A DNA stretch of 64,000 bases from Filosporella fistucella (taxonomy: Eukaryota; Ascomycota; Leotiomycetes; Helotiales), in NCBI GenBank assembly GCA_030077755.1, contig JAQJZZ010000007.1, positions 434,001-498,000 of the forward strand, in the 5' to 3' direction. The notes below the pieces were generated by a model that did not search any database, was not told the origin of the DNA, and saw only the letters and a program-made list of their open reading frames with translations. Made by a program: the position numbers and the translations under genes. Below, piece by piece: positions 1 to 9,753 of this stretch. How positions within the stretch are numbered: position 1 is the stretch's first letter; the number at the start of each line of letters is the position of its first letter.

Positions 1-423
1 GCCAAACACCTGGAAGGCTCAGAATGCTGTCTGATTCATTCAGATAATGACAAGATGAGGAGAGAAAAGGGAGTATGGTTGAATCCTAATGTCAGAGTAG
101 CGTACAATGCGAGCAGTTATAGTAAAGTTAATGGGGGTGTGGAGGTTAGAGCTGATATGGCAAATATTGTGGATGGAGTTGAGGGTGGTGATGGAAGGAG
201 GTGGCCTGGGAAAGGAGAGATGTGGCGGGGAGTGTGGGAGAATAGACGGGTGAGACTTTTTGGGTGGTTGAAGAGATGGAGTGAGGAGAAAGTTGTTAGG
301 AATAGGGTCTCGAAATGGATTGAAGAAGGGAAGGAGAAAGGAGAAGACAGGAGGGAAATTGGGATGGAATGTTTGGTTAATGAGATGCAGGTGTTGTTCG
401 AGAGTGGATGGATGCATGTCTAA
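1..423 (+). CDS. 3' end of GT69 (CAP59/CMT1-like) glycosyltransferase, partial
   Basis: The frame starting at base 1 is open for 140 codons and ends at TAA 421-423; the 5' part lies outside the window. The segment begins with an ECCLIH motif, followed by a WLNPNVRVAYN motif. This pairing is what I recall from the C-terminal part of fungal family GT69 proteins, which include cryptococcal alpha-1,3-mannosyltransferases CMT1/CAP59. The rest is a basic, Trp/Arg/Glu-rich tail with no motif I recognise. Such enzymes are Golgi type II membrane proteins that add mannose to cell-surface glycans. The family call rests on the two short motifs only, so function is an inference. A methionine at base 55 is internal and should not be taken as the start. 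Confidence 0.6.
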   Translation, partial: AKHLEGSECCLIHSDNDKMRREKGVWLNPNVRVAYNASSYSKVNGGVEVRADMANIVDGVEGGDGRRWPGKGEMWRGVWENRRVRLFGWLKRWSEEKVVRNRVSKWIEEGKEKGEDRREIGMECLVNEMQVLFESGWMHV

Positions 424-1010
424 GCCGAGCTCGAGATTTTTGGCTCGAGTAAAGTTGTTAGGATGGAGCAGCATTTAACAGGCGCTGGTAAGGAAAACAG
501 TATGTAGAGCACTTGCTCAAACTCCAGCTAATGGGACAAAAAGAGTTTTCGAAAACTGGTGGGGAAAAGGGCCACACAGGGTATATAGAGTGGCAACAGC
601 AGAATAACGATAGAAATACAGTAGCAAATTCGAGATATCTGCCTCTTGCCAGGTCTCTTGCCCAGAACTCCATCCTCGGAGCGAATTTAGAATGAATTGC
701 GAGATGGTTGCTTGGTGTAGTTGCTGTGCCTTAACGGGACATCAACAGCACCGAACACCCGATATATCCGGGTTTCAATTGTCAGCTTGATGAGATATCT
801 GTATCTTGGTGGTCAGATTCGAAGGATCATATCTTAGCCTGAGCTCGTACTGTTTTGGGAACGAGCTAGGCTTTGTGTAACAAATGTGAAGTTACGATCT
901 GCTCGTTTCAGTGCCGAGGTTCAGAAATCAATCAGAGGCAGCTCAGAAGTCAGTCGAGAATGAATATTATCGGCCGTAGAACCAATTACAGATTGAAATG
1001 AAAAACTATT

Positions 1011-1038
1011 AGCGCTTAAAATTCAGCGCTTAAAATTC
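1011..1038. repeat. 14-bp perfect tandem duplication
   Basis: AGCGCTTAAAATTC occurs twice head to tail. It starts with the palindrome AGCGCT. It lies about 490 bp before the OYE start codon, so a regulatory role is possible but unproven. Confidence 0.8.
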
Positions 1039-1405
1039 TTCGCCTACTTCATACACATTAAAATAAGATGCTTACAAGTCAAATACAAGTCAGGAATGGA
1101 TATAGAGATGTCCTTGGCACCGCCCACCATCCACTTACCGAAACTCCCCGACAGCGCCAGTGGGAAAATTCCTCACCGACGTCACCAAAATACATTATTA
1201 AGCTCTAACGCAACATCCGACAGACATATCTCGAAACACTGAGAACGAGACGTGAGTGGCTGTACTGCGTTCAATCATTGAATTACTCATCATCTCCGAA
1301 AGAGATGCTGAGCAATCGCTCCACTCCAGAGACGAGGCTGCAAAGGTAAGAATGGAGCACGCCATGCAGAGGTAAGGCAAGGGAATGCATAAAGGAAGGT
1401 AGCAG

Positions 1406-1413
1406 TATATATA
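1406..1413 (+). promoter_or_regulatory. TATA-like box of the OYE gene
   Basis: TATATATA lies about 113 bp upstream of the ATG at 1526, with a C/T- and A-rich leader in between. Position and sequence fit a core promoter; this is inferred. Confidence 0.4.
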
Positions 1414-1525
1414 TTCTGCCCTCCCCCACCATGGAAACCATATCCAAGCCCTCTCACACATTCCGCACTCTGACCATCCCTTGATCATCTCTACTCCTAC
1501 CCTACAACAATCCACAACGACAACC

Positions 1526-2635
1526 ATGTCGAACCTCTTCAAACCTCTCAAGCTCGGAAACGTAGAGCTCAAGAACCGCATCGTACTTGCACCTCTCACA
1601 CGATTTCGCGCAGATGACGAGCATGTCCCTCTCCCATTCGTCCCAGAGTACTATGCTCAGCGCGGTTCCTCCCCCGGAACTCTCCTAGTCACAGAAGCGA
1701 CATTTATCGCACCACAAGCAGGAGGATATGGCAATGCGCCAGGTATCTGGTCTGATGCGCAAATAGCTTCGTGGAAGAATGTTACCGCTGCTGTACACGC
1801 GAAGGGATCTTTCATCTACCTGCAATTATGGGCGCTGGGACGAGCATCTGATCCAACACAATTGAAGAAGGAGTTGGGAGAGAAGGCTGAAGTTGTCAGC
1901 GCCAGTGATATAGGATTCGAGGGAGGAGCAAAGCCAAGGGCTTTGACGGAAACAGAAATCAAGGAGTACATCGGATTGTATGCTCAAGCTGCAAAGAACG
2001 CCGTAGCTGCTGGTTTTGATGGTGTTGAGATACACAGCGCAAACGGGTACTTGATTGATCAATTCCTCCAAGACGTCTCGAACAACCGGACAGATTCCTA
2101 TGGAGGAAGCGTGGAGAACAGAGCCAGATTCGGTCTTGAGGTTGCTAAGGCTGTCACGTCAGCAATTGGTTCCGAGAAGACTGGTATCAGAATTAGTCCT
2201 TTCTCCGAGTTCCAAGGCATGAAGATGGCTGACCCGGTACCCCAATTTTCGTACTATGCTGAAGAGCTCAAGAAGTTGAAGTTGGCGTACCTACACGTTG
2301 TCGAATCGAGAATCAACGGCAACGCAGATACCGAGTCCACTCAAAAGGTTGATTTCTTGATTGATATCTGGAACAATCAAAGCCCGGTTTTGATTGCTGG
2401 AGGCTTTACAGCCGCTTCAGCACTGACAGCTGTGGATGAGGAATACAAGGGCAAAGATGTCGCTATCGTATTTGGACGGTACTTCATTTCGAACCCAGAT
2501 CTGGTATATAGAATTAAGGAGGGTATCGAGTTCACACCATACGACAGGAACAAGTTCTACAACAAGAAGCAAGAGGATGGATATACTACTTGGCCTTACA
2601 GCAAGGAGTTTGAGGCGCAGGCTGCAAAGTTGTAG
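1526..2635 (+). CDS. Old Yellow Enzyme family NADH:flavin oxidoreductase
   Basis: Intronless, 369 aa, the usual OYE length. An FMN-dependent TIM-barrel ene-reductase that reduces activated C=C bonds of enals, enones and similar electrophiles with NAD(P)H. Seen: LAPLTRFR near the N terminus (the Thr that tunes FMN), HSANGYLIDQF around residue 170 with the substrate-binding His170/Asn173 pair and the following Tyr, the NNRTDSYGGS loop, and VFGRYFISNPDLV near the C terminus for FMN phosphate binding. I chose ATG 1526 over the in-frame ATG 1481 because MSNLFKPLKLGN is where the fold normally begins, and the 15 extra residues are low-complexity Ser/Thr. The native substrate cannot be told. OYEs in fungi serve oxidative stress defence or ergot-type biosynthesis; no biosynthetic cluster is visible around this copy. 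Confidence 0.93.
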   Translation: MSNLFKPLKLGNVELKNRIVLAPLTRFRADDEHVPLPFVPEYYAQRGSSPGTLLVTEATFIAPQAGGYGNAPGIWSDAQIASWKNVTAAVHAKGSFIYLQLWALGRASDPTQLKKELGEKAEVVSASDIGFEGGAKPRALTETEIKEYIGLYAQAAKNAVAAGFDGVEIHSANGYLIDQFLQDVSNNRTDSYGGSVENRARFGLEVAKAVTSAIGSEKTGIRISPFSEFQGMKMADPVPQFSYYAEELKKLKLAYLHVVESRINGNADTESTQKVDFLIDIWNNQSPVLIAGGFTAASALTAVDEEYKGKDVAIVFGRYFISNPDLVYRIKEGIEFTPYDRNKFYNKKQEDGYTTWPYSKEFEAQAAKL

Positions 2636-3024
2636 ATGATTTAGGAATAGATGATCATGCATAAAGCGTAGATATGGCGCACAATTACATGGAGAGACTT
2701 TAGATATCCAATACCAACATTTTAGCTTTTAGCCTTGCTAGTTGCAATGTAACCTTTTCAGTTTTTCACAGTATTAACGCTGGCAACCTTGGTCCTGGGA
2801 GTGGGAAATTTGGAAAGCGCTACTTCCTTCCAAATTACCCAATTCGGCAGTTGCCTATCTAGATTCTCTCACGTTACTAGCAACCTAGCGCGATTCTTCC
2901 TTTGCTTACTTCCCATTTTCGTCACGTCTTCTTTTCTATACCAGCACAATCGTTTTGTGGGATAATTTCACACACCTATCTGCGCCACTCCATTGCAACT
3001 TGTCCCCATCCATATTTGCCCGCT
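2636..3024. other. Intergenic between the OYE and SIM genes
   Basis: No gene seen. The last 140 bases are C/T-rich, as in leaders of fungal genes. Confidence 0.6.
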
Positions 3025-4370
3025 ATGGACAGCGACAGTCAATATACTCGCGACCCTCTTTCTTCCAGGGAGAATCGAGTCAAGTCAACCCTTGAGGTGA
3101 TCGACCTTACCAATGATTCTCCCAGGCCCACTATTGATCTCACTCAGGACGAGGATAATTTTGTTCGCACACGCAACCGCGACCCCAATAATTACCACCC
3201 TCACCATTCTGTTTCCTCTCATTCGATAAGACCAGGAGATATCGATTACGCGTCGCTGGGCTACCCTAGAGTAATCGCCGCAGCCAAAAAGAGCAAGAAT
3301 AGGCCAGTGAAAGACCAGATTCGATCGCTTCAGGGCTGGATCAGACCATTCGATATGCTCAATCCTGATCTTGTCCTCACAAAAGAGGAGTATCTCAACG
3401 CTTATGAATTCTGTATCTATCGACAAATTCACATGTTTGACACGGCCAAAATACAAAAGATGTACCCAAATCTGGGAGCCGACGAGGTACACAAAATTGT
3501 CCAACAGCAGGTGGCAGAGTATATCGAATCAGTATTGTTCCGAGTCTATTTGGGGAATAGAGCTGACTCCGATAGTCCAGATGTACTACGTTCATTACAA
3601 AAGTGGAATGGCTACTTGAGAAGCAGAGGAGAACTGTAGCTCAGGTTGAGAATCTCCAAAGGCGCGGGGAGTATGATAAGGCAATGTTGACAGCTTCCCG
3701 TATGCACGTTCGCCATCATAGACATGGCAACGTAATTCCCCACTTCTCATGGTTGATTTGTATCTAACAATTGCAGCCTCTCAATAAAGACATGGACCCA
3801 GACGAGCTTGCTGAGGTTCAAGCATACATGAAAAGATCCCAACGTTCAAGACGGGAACGGAGGGAGAAGAACTTCCATCGCGAACAACTTCCGAAAACAA
3901 ATGGGAGTGGTAACAAGCAAGAAGCAGATACAAATGTTGGCGGAAAGGATAGGGTTCACGGTTCACGCATTGCTAAAAGCACCAAAAATCCAGAACCAAT
4001 TGGTAAAAAGATACTCGATATATCGAATATCCCCGATAATCATTTTGGTCTTGTGAGTAAAGATCGACAAGCTATGCTGAGCCACGCAACTTTGACACCA
4101 AGCCCTATACAGGAGCATCTTGAAGAGAGCACTACAGCATCTAACAGCATTCCTTTGAGACGATCAGGATTACTGGGAGCTTCCAACCAAGAAAACGACA
4201 AGGAGAATATTCAATTTACAGGTTCGGACTTGAGAGGCTCTGAAAAACATAGCTTCGTTCACCTAAATGTGGACCATTTACTTGCAGGTGAATTTACGGA
4301 TTCTAGAGTGGGAGATTCCCACAAAGTTCCATTCTCCAGCTCCACGAAAGCACAGTCACCAGAAAATTGA
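3025..4370 (+). CDS. Unknown protein with two SUMO-interaction-like motifs
   Basis: Model: exons 3025-3531, 3576-3731, 3777-4370, all phase 0, giving 418 aa. Intron 1 (44 bp) has donor GTATTG, branch GCTGAC and a TAG end. Intron 2 (45 bp) has GTAATT, CTAAC and GCAG. Splicing joins three different open segments. Near the N terminus VIDLTNDS and TIDLTQDE lie about ten residues apart; both match the hydrophobic-acidic SUMO-interacting motif. A helical stretch follows (LQGWIRPFDML, EEYLNAYEFC), then a basic, disordered Lys/Arg/Ser-rich part. No enzyme domain is recognised. The frame stops at TGA 4368-4370, but the same frame is open again for 450 bases. So this end is either genuine, a nonsense mutation, or bypassed by a weak 63-bp intron (4326-4388, donor GTTCCA, branch TTGAC). 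ATG 3025 is preferred to the in-frame ATG 2902, whose extra residues look like leader sequence. Confidence 0.6.
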
Positions 4371-4975
4371 CGATCTTCCTCGGCGGAGTCTTTCGATCAT
4401 GAGCCGCTACCTAAGTCGCCTGAAGCACTCGAAAATTCGAAAAAGTCCACTAAGCCCATAAAACCCAAGAAGTCGAAGTCCCTCAGGAGAAGACTTATGA
4501 GCAACACTCCACCACTTTTTCAGGCTCCGGTTCCACAGCCAAATGGGGAGCGAGAGACAGTGGATTTCATCAGCCTGAACGACGATCTTTCACCTGGTCA
4601 TGATGACACGACGATGGGTCAAGCTGAGAAAGAGGAAAGCATACTTGCTCACGCCGAGACTCTTCCCGAACAATTCCCTACCCCTACGGATCAGAACATG
4701 TTGATCGATGAAGAGAGTGATACTGGTGCTTACACAGCCGAGTCCGATCTTGCTTATAGGGAAATCAATGGGTATCGACTACTCTTCACTACACCCTACA
4801 CGTGCTGCGACACAGAATAGTCAGCCAGAAAGCCAAGATTATCCCAACAACCGTCATGGAAACTCATTTCATGAAGATCATCGAATTAACGCCAATCCGT
4901 TTGCCACTTACTCATCCAAGGTATCACCTGCATACAATAGCTCCAGCCACCCGCGGGTTTAAGAGGGAGGAGAAC

Positions 4976-4987
4976 ATTCATTCATTC
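4976..4987. repeat. ATTC x3 microsatellite at a frame change
   Basis: Three ATTC units in the coding-like tail. Loss or gain of one 4-nt unit would shift the frame, and an open frame switches here. Confidence 0.6.
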
Positions 4988-5158
4988 TGATCGCCTTCTT
5001 GAATCGAATGTTCGTCCTGATTTGAGACCCGGTGAAGAGCTGCAACCATACTCTCGAGATTCTCTTTATCGCCACTACGAGTCCGACAATCGTGATACTC
5101 GCTATATGTCTGAGGATGTTCTCTCGAGTGTTATTTCGGATCGGATCGTCGCGATTTT

Positions 5159-5312
5159 GGTTTTCGATCTAAGAACTTCGAAGATATTCTCGCTTTTCGC
5201 CAGACCCATACTATTATCCAGATCGCCACGGTTCTGGCTTCCGATCTGACGATGAGGCTCGAAGATACTCTCGATACTCTCCTGATCGCTACTACGAACC
5301 AGCTCGTCGCCC
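5159..5312 (+). repeat. Degenerate 81-nt coding repeat, two copies
   Basis: GGTTTTCGATCT (5159) and GGCTTCCGATCT (5236) begin two related copies. Each has a CGAAGATAYTCTCG block, at 5179 and 5260, that is 81 bases apart and encodes RRYSR. The first copy lacks 4 bases between these anchors (20 against 24), which breaks the frame. Confidence 0.6.
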
Positions 5313-5440
5313 TTCCGACATCCTATATGACAGAGAGGCTCGAAATCGTTCTCCACATCCTCCAGACCGTTTTTTGTGATACCGTCGTTCCCGCCTTATG
5401 CGCGGTGAAACTGCTTTCGAGCGAGAGCTGAGACTAAATG

Positions 5441-5862
5441 CTTGATTGCCCAAAAGCAATGATCAGCATGGAAGTTTTTACCGCGAGCGCTGATTTGTCG
5501 TATGGTCTCGAATATGGACCGATCTGATTTGGGAATTTGCGTATTATTGAGTTTGCGGGCGTTCCAGGGCTTCTGCTCTCAATGGCGTTTTGGGTTTGCG
5601 TGGCATGATACCCCTCAGTAATTTCTGCACAGCACAACTACCTATGGAAGCAAAATTGAGACATCATAGAACGTTCTCAAGCAATGGATGTCTACTAGTC
5701 CAAAGTAGTATGTTAAAGTACTAAGATCATAATGTTCAATTTGCGTGTTGTGATGAATGAGAAAGGGTATATGCAACACAACGCCATATCTAACGTACAG
5801 CACATCTGAAATTCCTAGACGAACCCGTACTCTGATGCAATATCTCGCAAAGCATAGACTGG
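5441..5862. other. Convergent intergenic region
   Basis: Lies between the decayed 3' tail and the 3' end of the dynein intermediate chain gene. No further gene seen. Confidence 0.6.
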
Positions 5863-8028
5863 CTATAGGCCATTAACACCATTTGTAGCTGTACTTGCCG
5901 CCGTAGTTGTGCTCTCCAATTTAGCCACCAACTTCTTCACTTGTGTCCACTCTTCGTTTCTTGCACTTTCTTTTCCGCCCAAATCAGGGCCAACCTCAAA
6001 GACTGTCACTGTACCATCTATGCCACCAGTAGCAATTCTCTTTCCTTCGCTTTCTTCCCAAGCTAGCTTATTCAAACTCTTGCTCATCATGCTTCTGCCT
6101 CCTTTTCGTCCACTGGGCGCTACTTTCGACAGGGGGACTTCGGTATCGACTGTGATATCCCAGACCTCAAGATTCCCGGCTCCATCTACGAGGGAGAAGA
6201 CGCCAGGCTTGACGGGTGACCAAGCTGCATCGTAGACTACATCTTCGCGAGTAAAGTCGAGCAGAGGAGAGACGCTATGGCTGTCTCCTACAATGCCGGT
6301 TGTGGAGGTAGCAGCTGGAGCGCGGACTTTCCAGAGCTTGACACTCCAGTCTAGAGATGAAGACAAGACCAAATCTCCTAGATCGACGGGACCGCGAGCA
6401 GGATGGAAATCGAGAGACATGACCGGAGCAGCGTGCCCACGATATGAAACGCGTTGGTCTACGCCTGCTTTTGCACCAGCGCGGTCATAGCGGTGGCACG
6501 GGAAGATGGTGCCTTCTTCTGAGCCAACGAGAAAGTAAGTTGGGTCTGTTTGGGGGAAAGCCATACAGGTTGGAGAGAGGTCTTCGACTTTTGCGGGTGG
6601 AGGGGTTGTTAGGGTAAGGAGTTCCTGAGGTTGAGCGAGCATGTCGACTGTCCAGCCACAGACGACACCATCTGTTGATACAGATATGATGTTGTTTGCG
6701 TTTTGGGTGCCGACTATGTCAACAGAGTAGATTGGATGGGTGTGACCGGATCCAGTAAGTGGGGTTTTTTGAACGGGTGATGATTTGGCTCTTGTATCCC
6801 ATAGCAGGACTTGGCCACTATAGCAGCCTCCAATAATTAGGTTTGGGTGGAAGGGTGAGAACTTTGCTGTTAATACGTCGGACTGGGCATGAAATACAAA
6901 CTCAGGTCGGTCGTGGAGATGCATGTTCCATACTTGCACAAGTCCATCCGGATCGTGAGGGGCTGATGGATTTTTGGTGTATGCCGCAAGTACTAGTTCT
7001 GGGAATTTCGGGGAGAATCTGATATCGCTGACCATTCTCTTCTTGGACCATCTTTCATCGTAGAATTGAGCAATTTCCTTGACCCTTCTACGTCCCTTGC
7101 CCCTCGTGTTCCCATACTCGTCATCGTCATCTTCAACACCATTTGCCCCACTCAGAGCATAATCTGCCAATATATCATATTCTTGATCTAGAGCTCTCTC
7201 AATAACTTTGCTGGATCTCTCAACAAAGTCCATGAAATCTTCCGAGGATGTAACAGCAGTGAGCTCCTCGGAGGTAAGAGCTCTAGCAGGGAAATTTGCA
7301 GCGGGGGCTTGCGCAGGTTTCAGCGGTCCATCAATAGACAACTCTCGGGTTGCTCTCAGCTCTTCTTCAATCTCCCTCCTGATATTTTCCCTCAATTCCT
7401 CCTCTCTATCTCTTTCCCTCCTGCTGAGCCGCTTGCTAGGGGTCGAAGTTACCGCCAACTCTCCATCATCGTCGTCGGAGTCTTCGAATGCCTTTGGTCT
7501 TGAAGTTTGTGTCCCCCATTCTTCTGTAGTCTGTACTCCTTTACTGTATGAAAATACTTCTTTGACTGGTGACGGTGCAAATTCGTAGACTGTTGATAGA
7601 GGGGCGGTAGAAAGAGTCTGTGTCGATATTGAGAGTGTTTGTGGCTGTTGATTCTGATGGACAGACTGCTCCGAATTCTCATTACTGAGCTCACCAGCAG
7701 ACAGGACACTGTTTGGGCGGCTCCCTTTGCCAGCAGGAGAGCCAGCTCCACCAGGTCCTGTTGAGCCAGGTCTGCTCTTGTCTCCAGCAACTAATATCGA
7801 CGAGATGTATTTGTCTAACTCCTCCCGGTTCTCTGCCCTGCTTGGTGTTGGGGCAATGAGCTACATACTGTCAGCAGCTGGAGACAAGGAGTTGACCAGA
7901 CGGCTCACATCACTGGAGCTTCCACTCTGTCTGCTGGTCGAGATTTCCCTCGAGCGCAGCTCCCTCTGCCTTTTCAACTCCGCAAGCCTAGCCTTCTTCT
8001 GCAAAATCTCATCTCTACGTTGTTGCAT
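5863..8028 (-). CDS. Cytoplasmic dynein intermediate chain (WD-repeat)
   Basis: Exons 8028-7909 and 7860-5863 give 705 aa. The 48-bp intron has donor GTGAGC, branch GCTGAC and acceptor TAG, and removes an in-frame stop. This subunit of dynein-1 links the motor heavy chain to light chains and dynactin p150 for microtubule transport. The N terminus (MQQRRDEILQKKARLAELKR) is the conserved charged helix that binds dynactin. A Ser/Pro/Gln-rich linker follows with KGVQT (147-151) and GTQT (156-159), which resemble the LC8 light-chain site. A second Arg/Glu-rich helix lies near residue 180-210. The C-terminal half is a WD beta-propeller, with segments such as VQVWNMHL, VLLWDTRA, VKLWKVRA and LEVWDITVD. 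The length is normal for the family. It is divergent from the ATP synthase subunit e gene, 428 bp apart. Confidence 0.95.
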
Positions 8029-8456
8029 CATACTTGCGACTCATGCCCATGTCTTTGGACAGTGAAATGCGGTCAAGAATCAAGGTAGGCAGGTTGCAGG
8101 TTGTGTGTAGCTGGTGTAAATGGATTTTGTCTCTTTCAGGATACGCAGACTGGAAACAGAAATGGAGGATTGGGTGAGATTTGGTTTGCACGTCTCTTTG
8201 CATTGCGTTGTCGCGTCCTTTAATTCATGAAGCCAATCGCGAATCCTATCACGTGCAGCAGTAGTCGGAGAATCTTGGAAAGATCGCAAAGCTCATCCCC
8301 GTCTGGAGCCGACAATCCTTCAAAAAAGAGCTTCATCGTGCCCACAACAACAATCGGTGACTGTCAGCATTGCGACCTCTGTCAATTGATACCACCAGAT
8401 CTATTGTTAATCTCGATCCCCGGTCCGCTCGTTCACCCTGTTGCAAATACCTCACG
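8029..8456. promoter_or_regulatory. Shared divergent promoter, dynein IC / ATP synthase e
   Basis: The 428 bp separate two divergent start codons, so both promoters must lie here or overlap. No clear TATA box is seen. Confidence 0.5.
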
Positions 8457-9002
8457 ATGGCTTCCACTGGGGTTAACGTACGTTGATTGTTCTCATACCT
8501 CGGAAACCCATCATTGAGTCTTAAATTGCTGCTGGATTATCCCAATTGAGATCTTGCAAATCAGAGGCTAACAGATATATCTGCAGGTTCTTCGGTATTC
8601 TGCCTTGGGCGCCGGCATCTTCTACGGTCTTTACCACCAAGCAAAGCTTTCCACCTCTGCGAAGTTAGCCGCAATCGACAGAGAATACAAGCACAAGCAA
8701 TCGTTGATTGACCAAGCAAAGGCGGAATATACAAAGAAGAATCTGCCAGCGAGCGCGAAGACAGAGGGCGGTGATAGTACGTGCAACCCTCATCTGCCAT
8801 CGGAGAGGTCTTGTTTGGTCTGAGGAGTTCGGACGAGCGCTTCAGGTCAATTAGGCCATCATTTTCCAATTCAGAAGAAGATCCACTTCCAATTGCATGT
8901 GTGCGAGGTTAGCTAACCGACTCAACAGTTATAAGAGATCCTAATGATTCGAGATTCGACTTGGAGGCGTTGTTGAATGCTGTTGCGGCAGAAAACCCAT
9001 AG
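8457..9002 (+). CDS. ATP21: Mitochondrial F1Fo ATP synthase subunit e
   Basis: Exons 8457-8477, 8587-8776 and 8929-9002 give 94 aa, close to yeast Tim11/Atp21 (96 aa). The first exon encodes only MASTGVN. Intron 1 (109 bp) ends CTAACAGATATATCTGCAG; intron 2 (152 bp) has GTACGT and a CTAAC branch. The sequence begins with an LRYSALGAGIFYGLYHQ membrane helix. It contains the GxxxG motif (GIFYG) through which subunit e contacts subunit g, so it takes part in ATP synthase dimerisation and cristae shape in the inner membrane. A Lys/Glu-rich helix follows (DREYKHKQSLIDQAKAEY), and the tail is DPNDSRFDLEALLNAV. It is not essential for catalysis in yeast. Confidence 0.92.
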
Positions 9003-9753
9003 GATACCTGGGCAGACGACCATAATGATTTGGGAGAGGGGAGATAGACGATACGACAAGGGCGGGGGTTATGATCTTTTAGTTTGGTCATTGGAGATGC
9101 CATTGTGATTCGGACAAAAGCTTTAGACGTCACTTAGCATGCTTCTTGTACATTGTATCATAGTGTAAAGGAAGATTGGAGATTCTTTGCATAGGCATAG
9201 CCGACTTATATTACTGCCGTAACGTGTTTTCCGTCACAATGCCAGATTTTCAGATCAAAATGTCTAGTTGGCTAGTTAGCTGCTGAAAAACACAAATATG
9301 GTGTAGCCGATATGAAGAAGTGATTTCTGGAATTTCTCCTCCATCACTACTACCTGTTTAAGTCGATTTACGAGGGACTGACAATCGAGTAACCAAGTAT
9401 TTGATCTTGCGGAGAGTTCTATTCGTGGGGAAGTAAGTAGATGCTAAACCTATAAATATAAACGTTGTCGTCAGCCTTGTGGAATTTTCTATCAATGAAT
9501 AATATAACAAGATGTAGGCCTTTTGTCTTCCTGATATAATTCCCTATTCTACATGACCTGAATTACCTACAGTCCGATCAACAAACCTTCAAAGTGATAC
9601 CTCCTACGGCATCCGTGAGTCACGTGGAAGAAAGCTTAGCTTCTTTGAACCCCTGCATGCCGCGTTGAAGCTCCACGAAGCCAGATTACAGCTCGGAACA
9701 GATATACGACGACATCGTCCGTCTGTGACAACGTTCTCTAATCAACCACAAAA
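9003..9753. other. Intergenic upstream of STT3
   Basis: No gene seen. The ORF on the opposite strand at 8909-9133 is a shadow of the subunit e last exon and its trailer. Confidence 0.6.

Larger units (their letters stand above)
424..1525. other. Intergenic, upstream of the OYE gene
   Basis: No coding frame here looks real; the ORFs around 458-695 and 1198-1599 are short or shadow frames. The stretch holds a perfect 14-bp tandem duplication (1011-1038) and a TATA-like run (1406-1413) before the OYE start. Confidence 0.6.
4371..5440 (+). pseudogene. Frameshifted continuation of the SIM gene (R/Y/S-rich tail)
   Basis: Coding-like sequence continues after the stop at 4368 but changes frame several times. 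Frame 3 is open 4371-4817 (Lys-rich KPIKPKKSKS, then an acidic Ser/Thr region). Frame 1 reads well about 4765-4960 (Asn/Pro/Ser-rich). Frame 3 reads about 4941-5150 (PYSRDSLYRHYESDN). Frame 1 reads 5173-5373 with RRYSRFSPD and RRYSRYSPD repeats, ending at TGA 5371-5373, beyond which another basic stretch is open. A 49-bp intron (4772-4820) could explain one shift, but no spacing allows normal introns at about 4950 and 5170. I read this as a decaying 3' half of the preceding gene, or as assembly indels. Confidence 0.5.

Noticed and set aside
5102..5356. 84-codon ORF on the - strand
   Set aside because: It mirrors the R/Y-rich repeat region on the + strand and has no features of its own.
9640..9660. 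B-box-like GGGTTCAAAG on the - strand
   Set aside because: The flanks do not form a T stem or acceptor stem.
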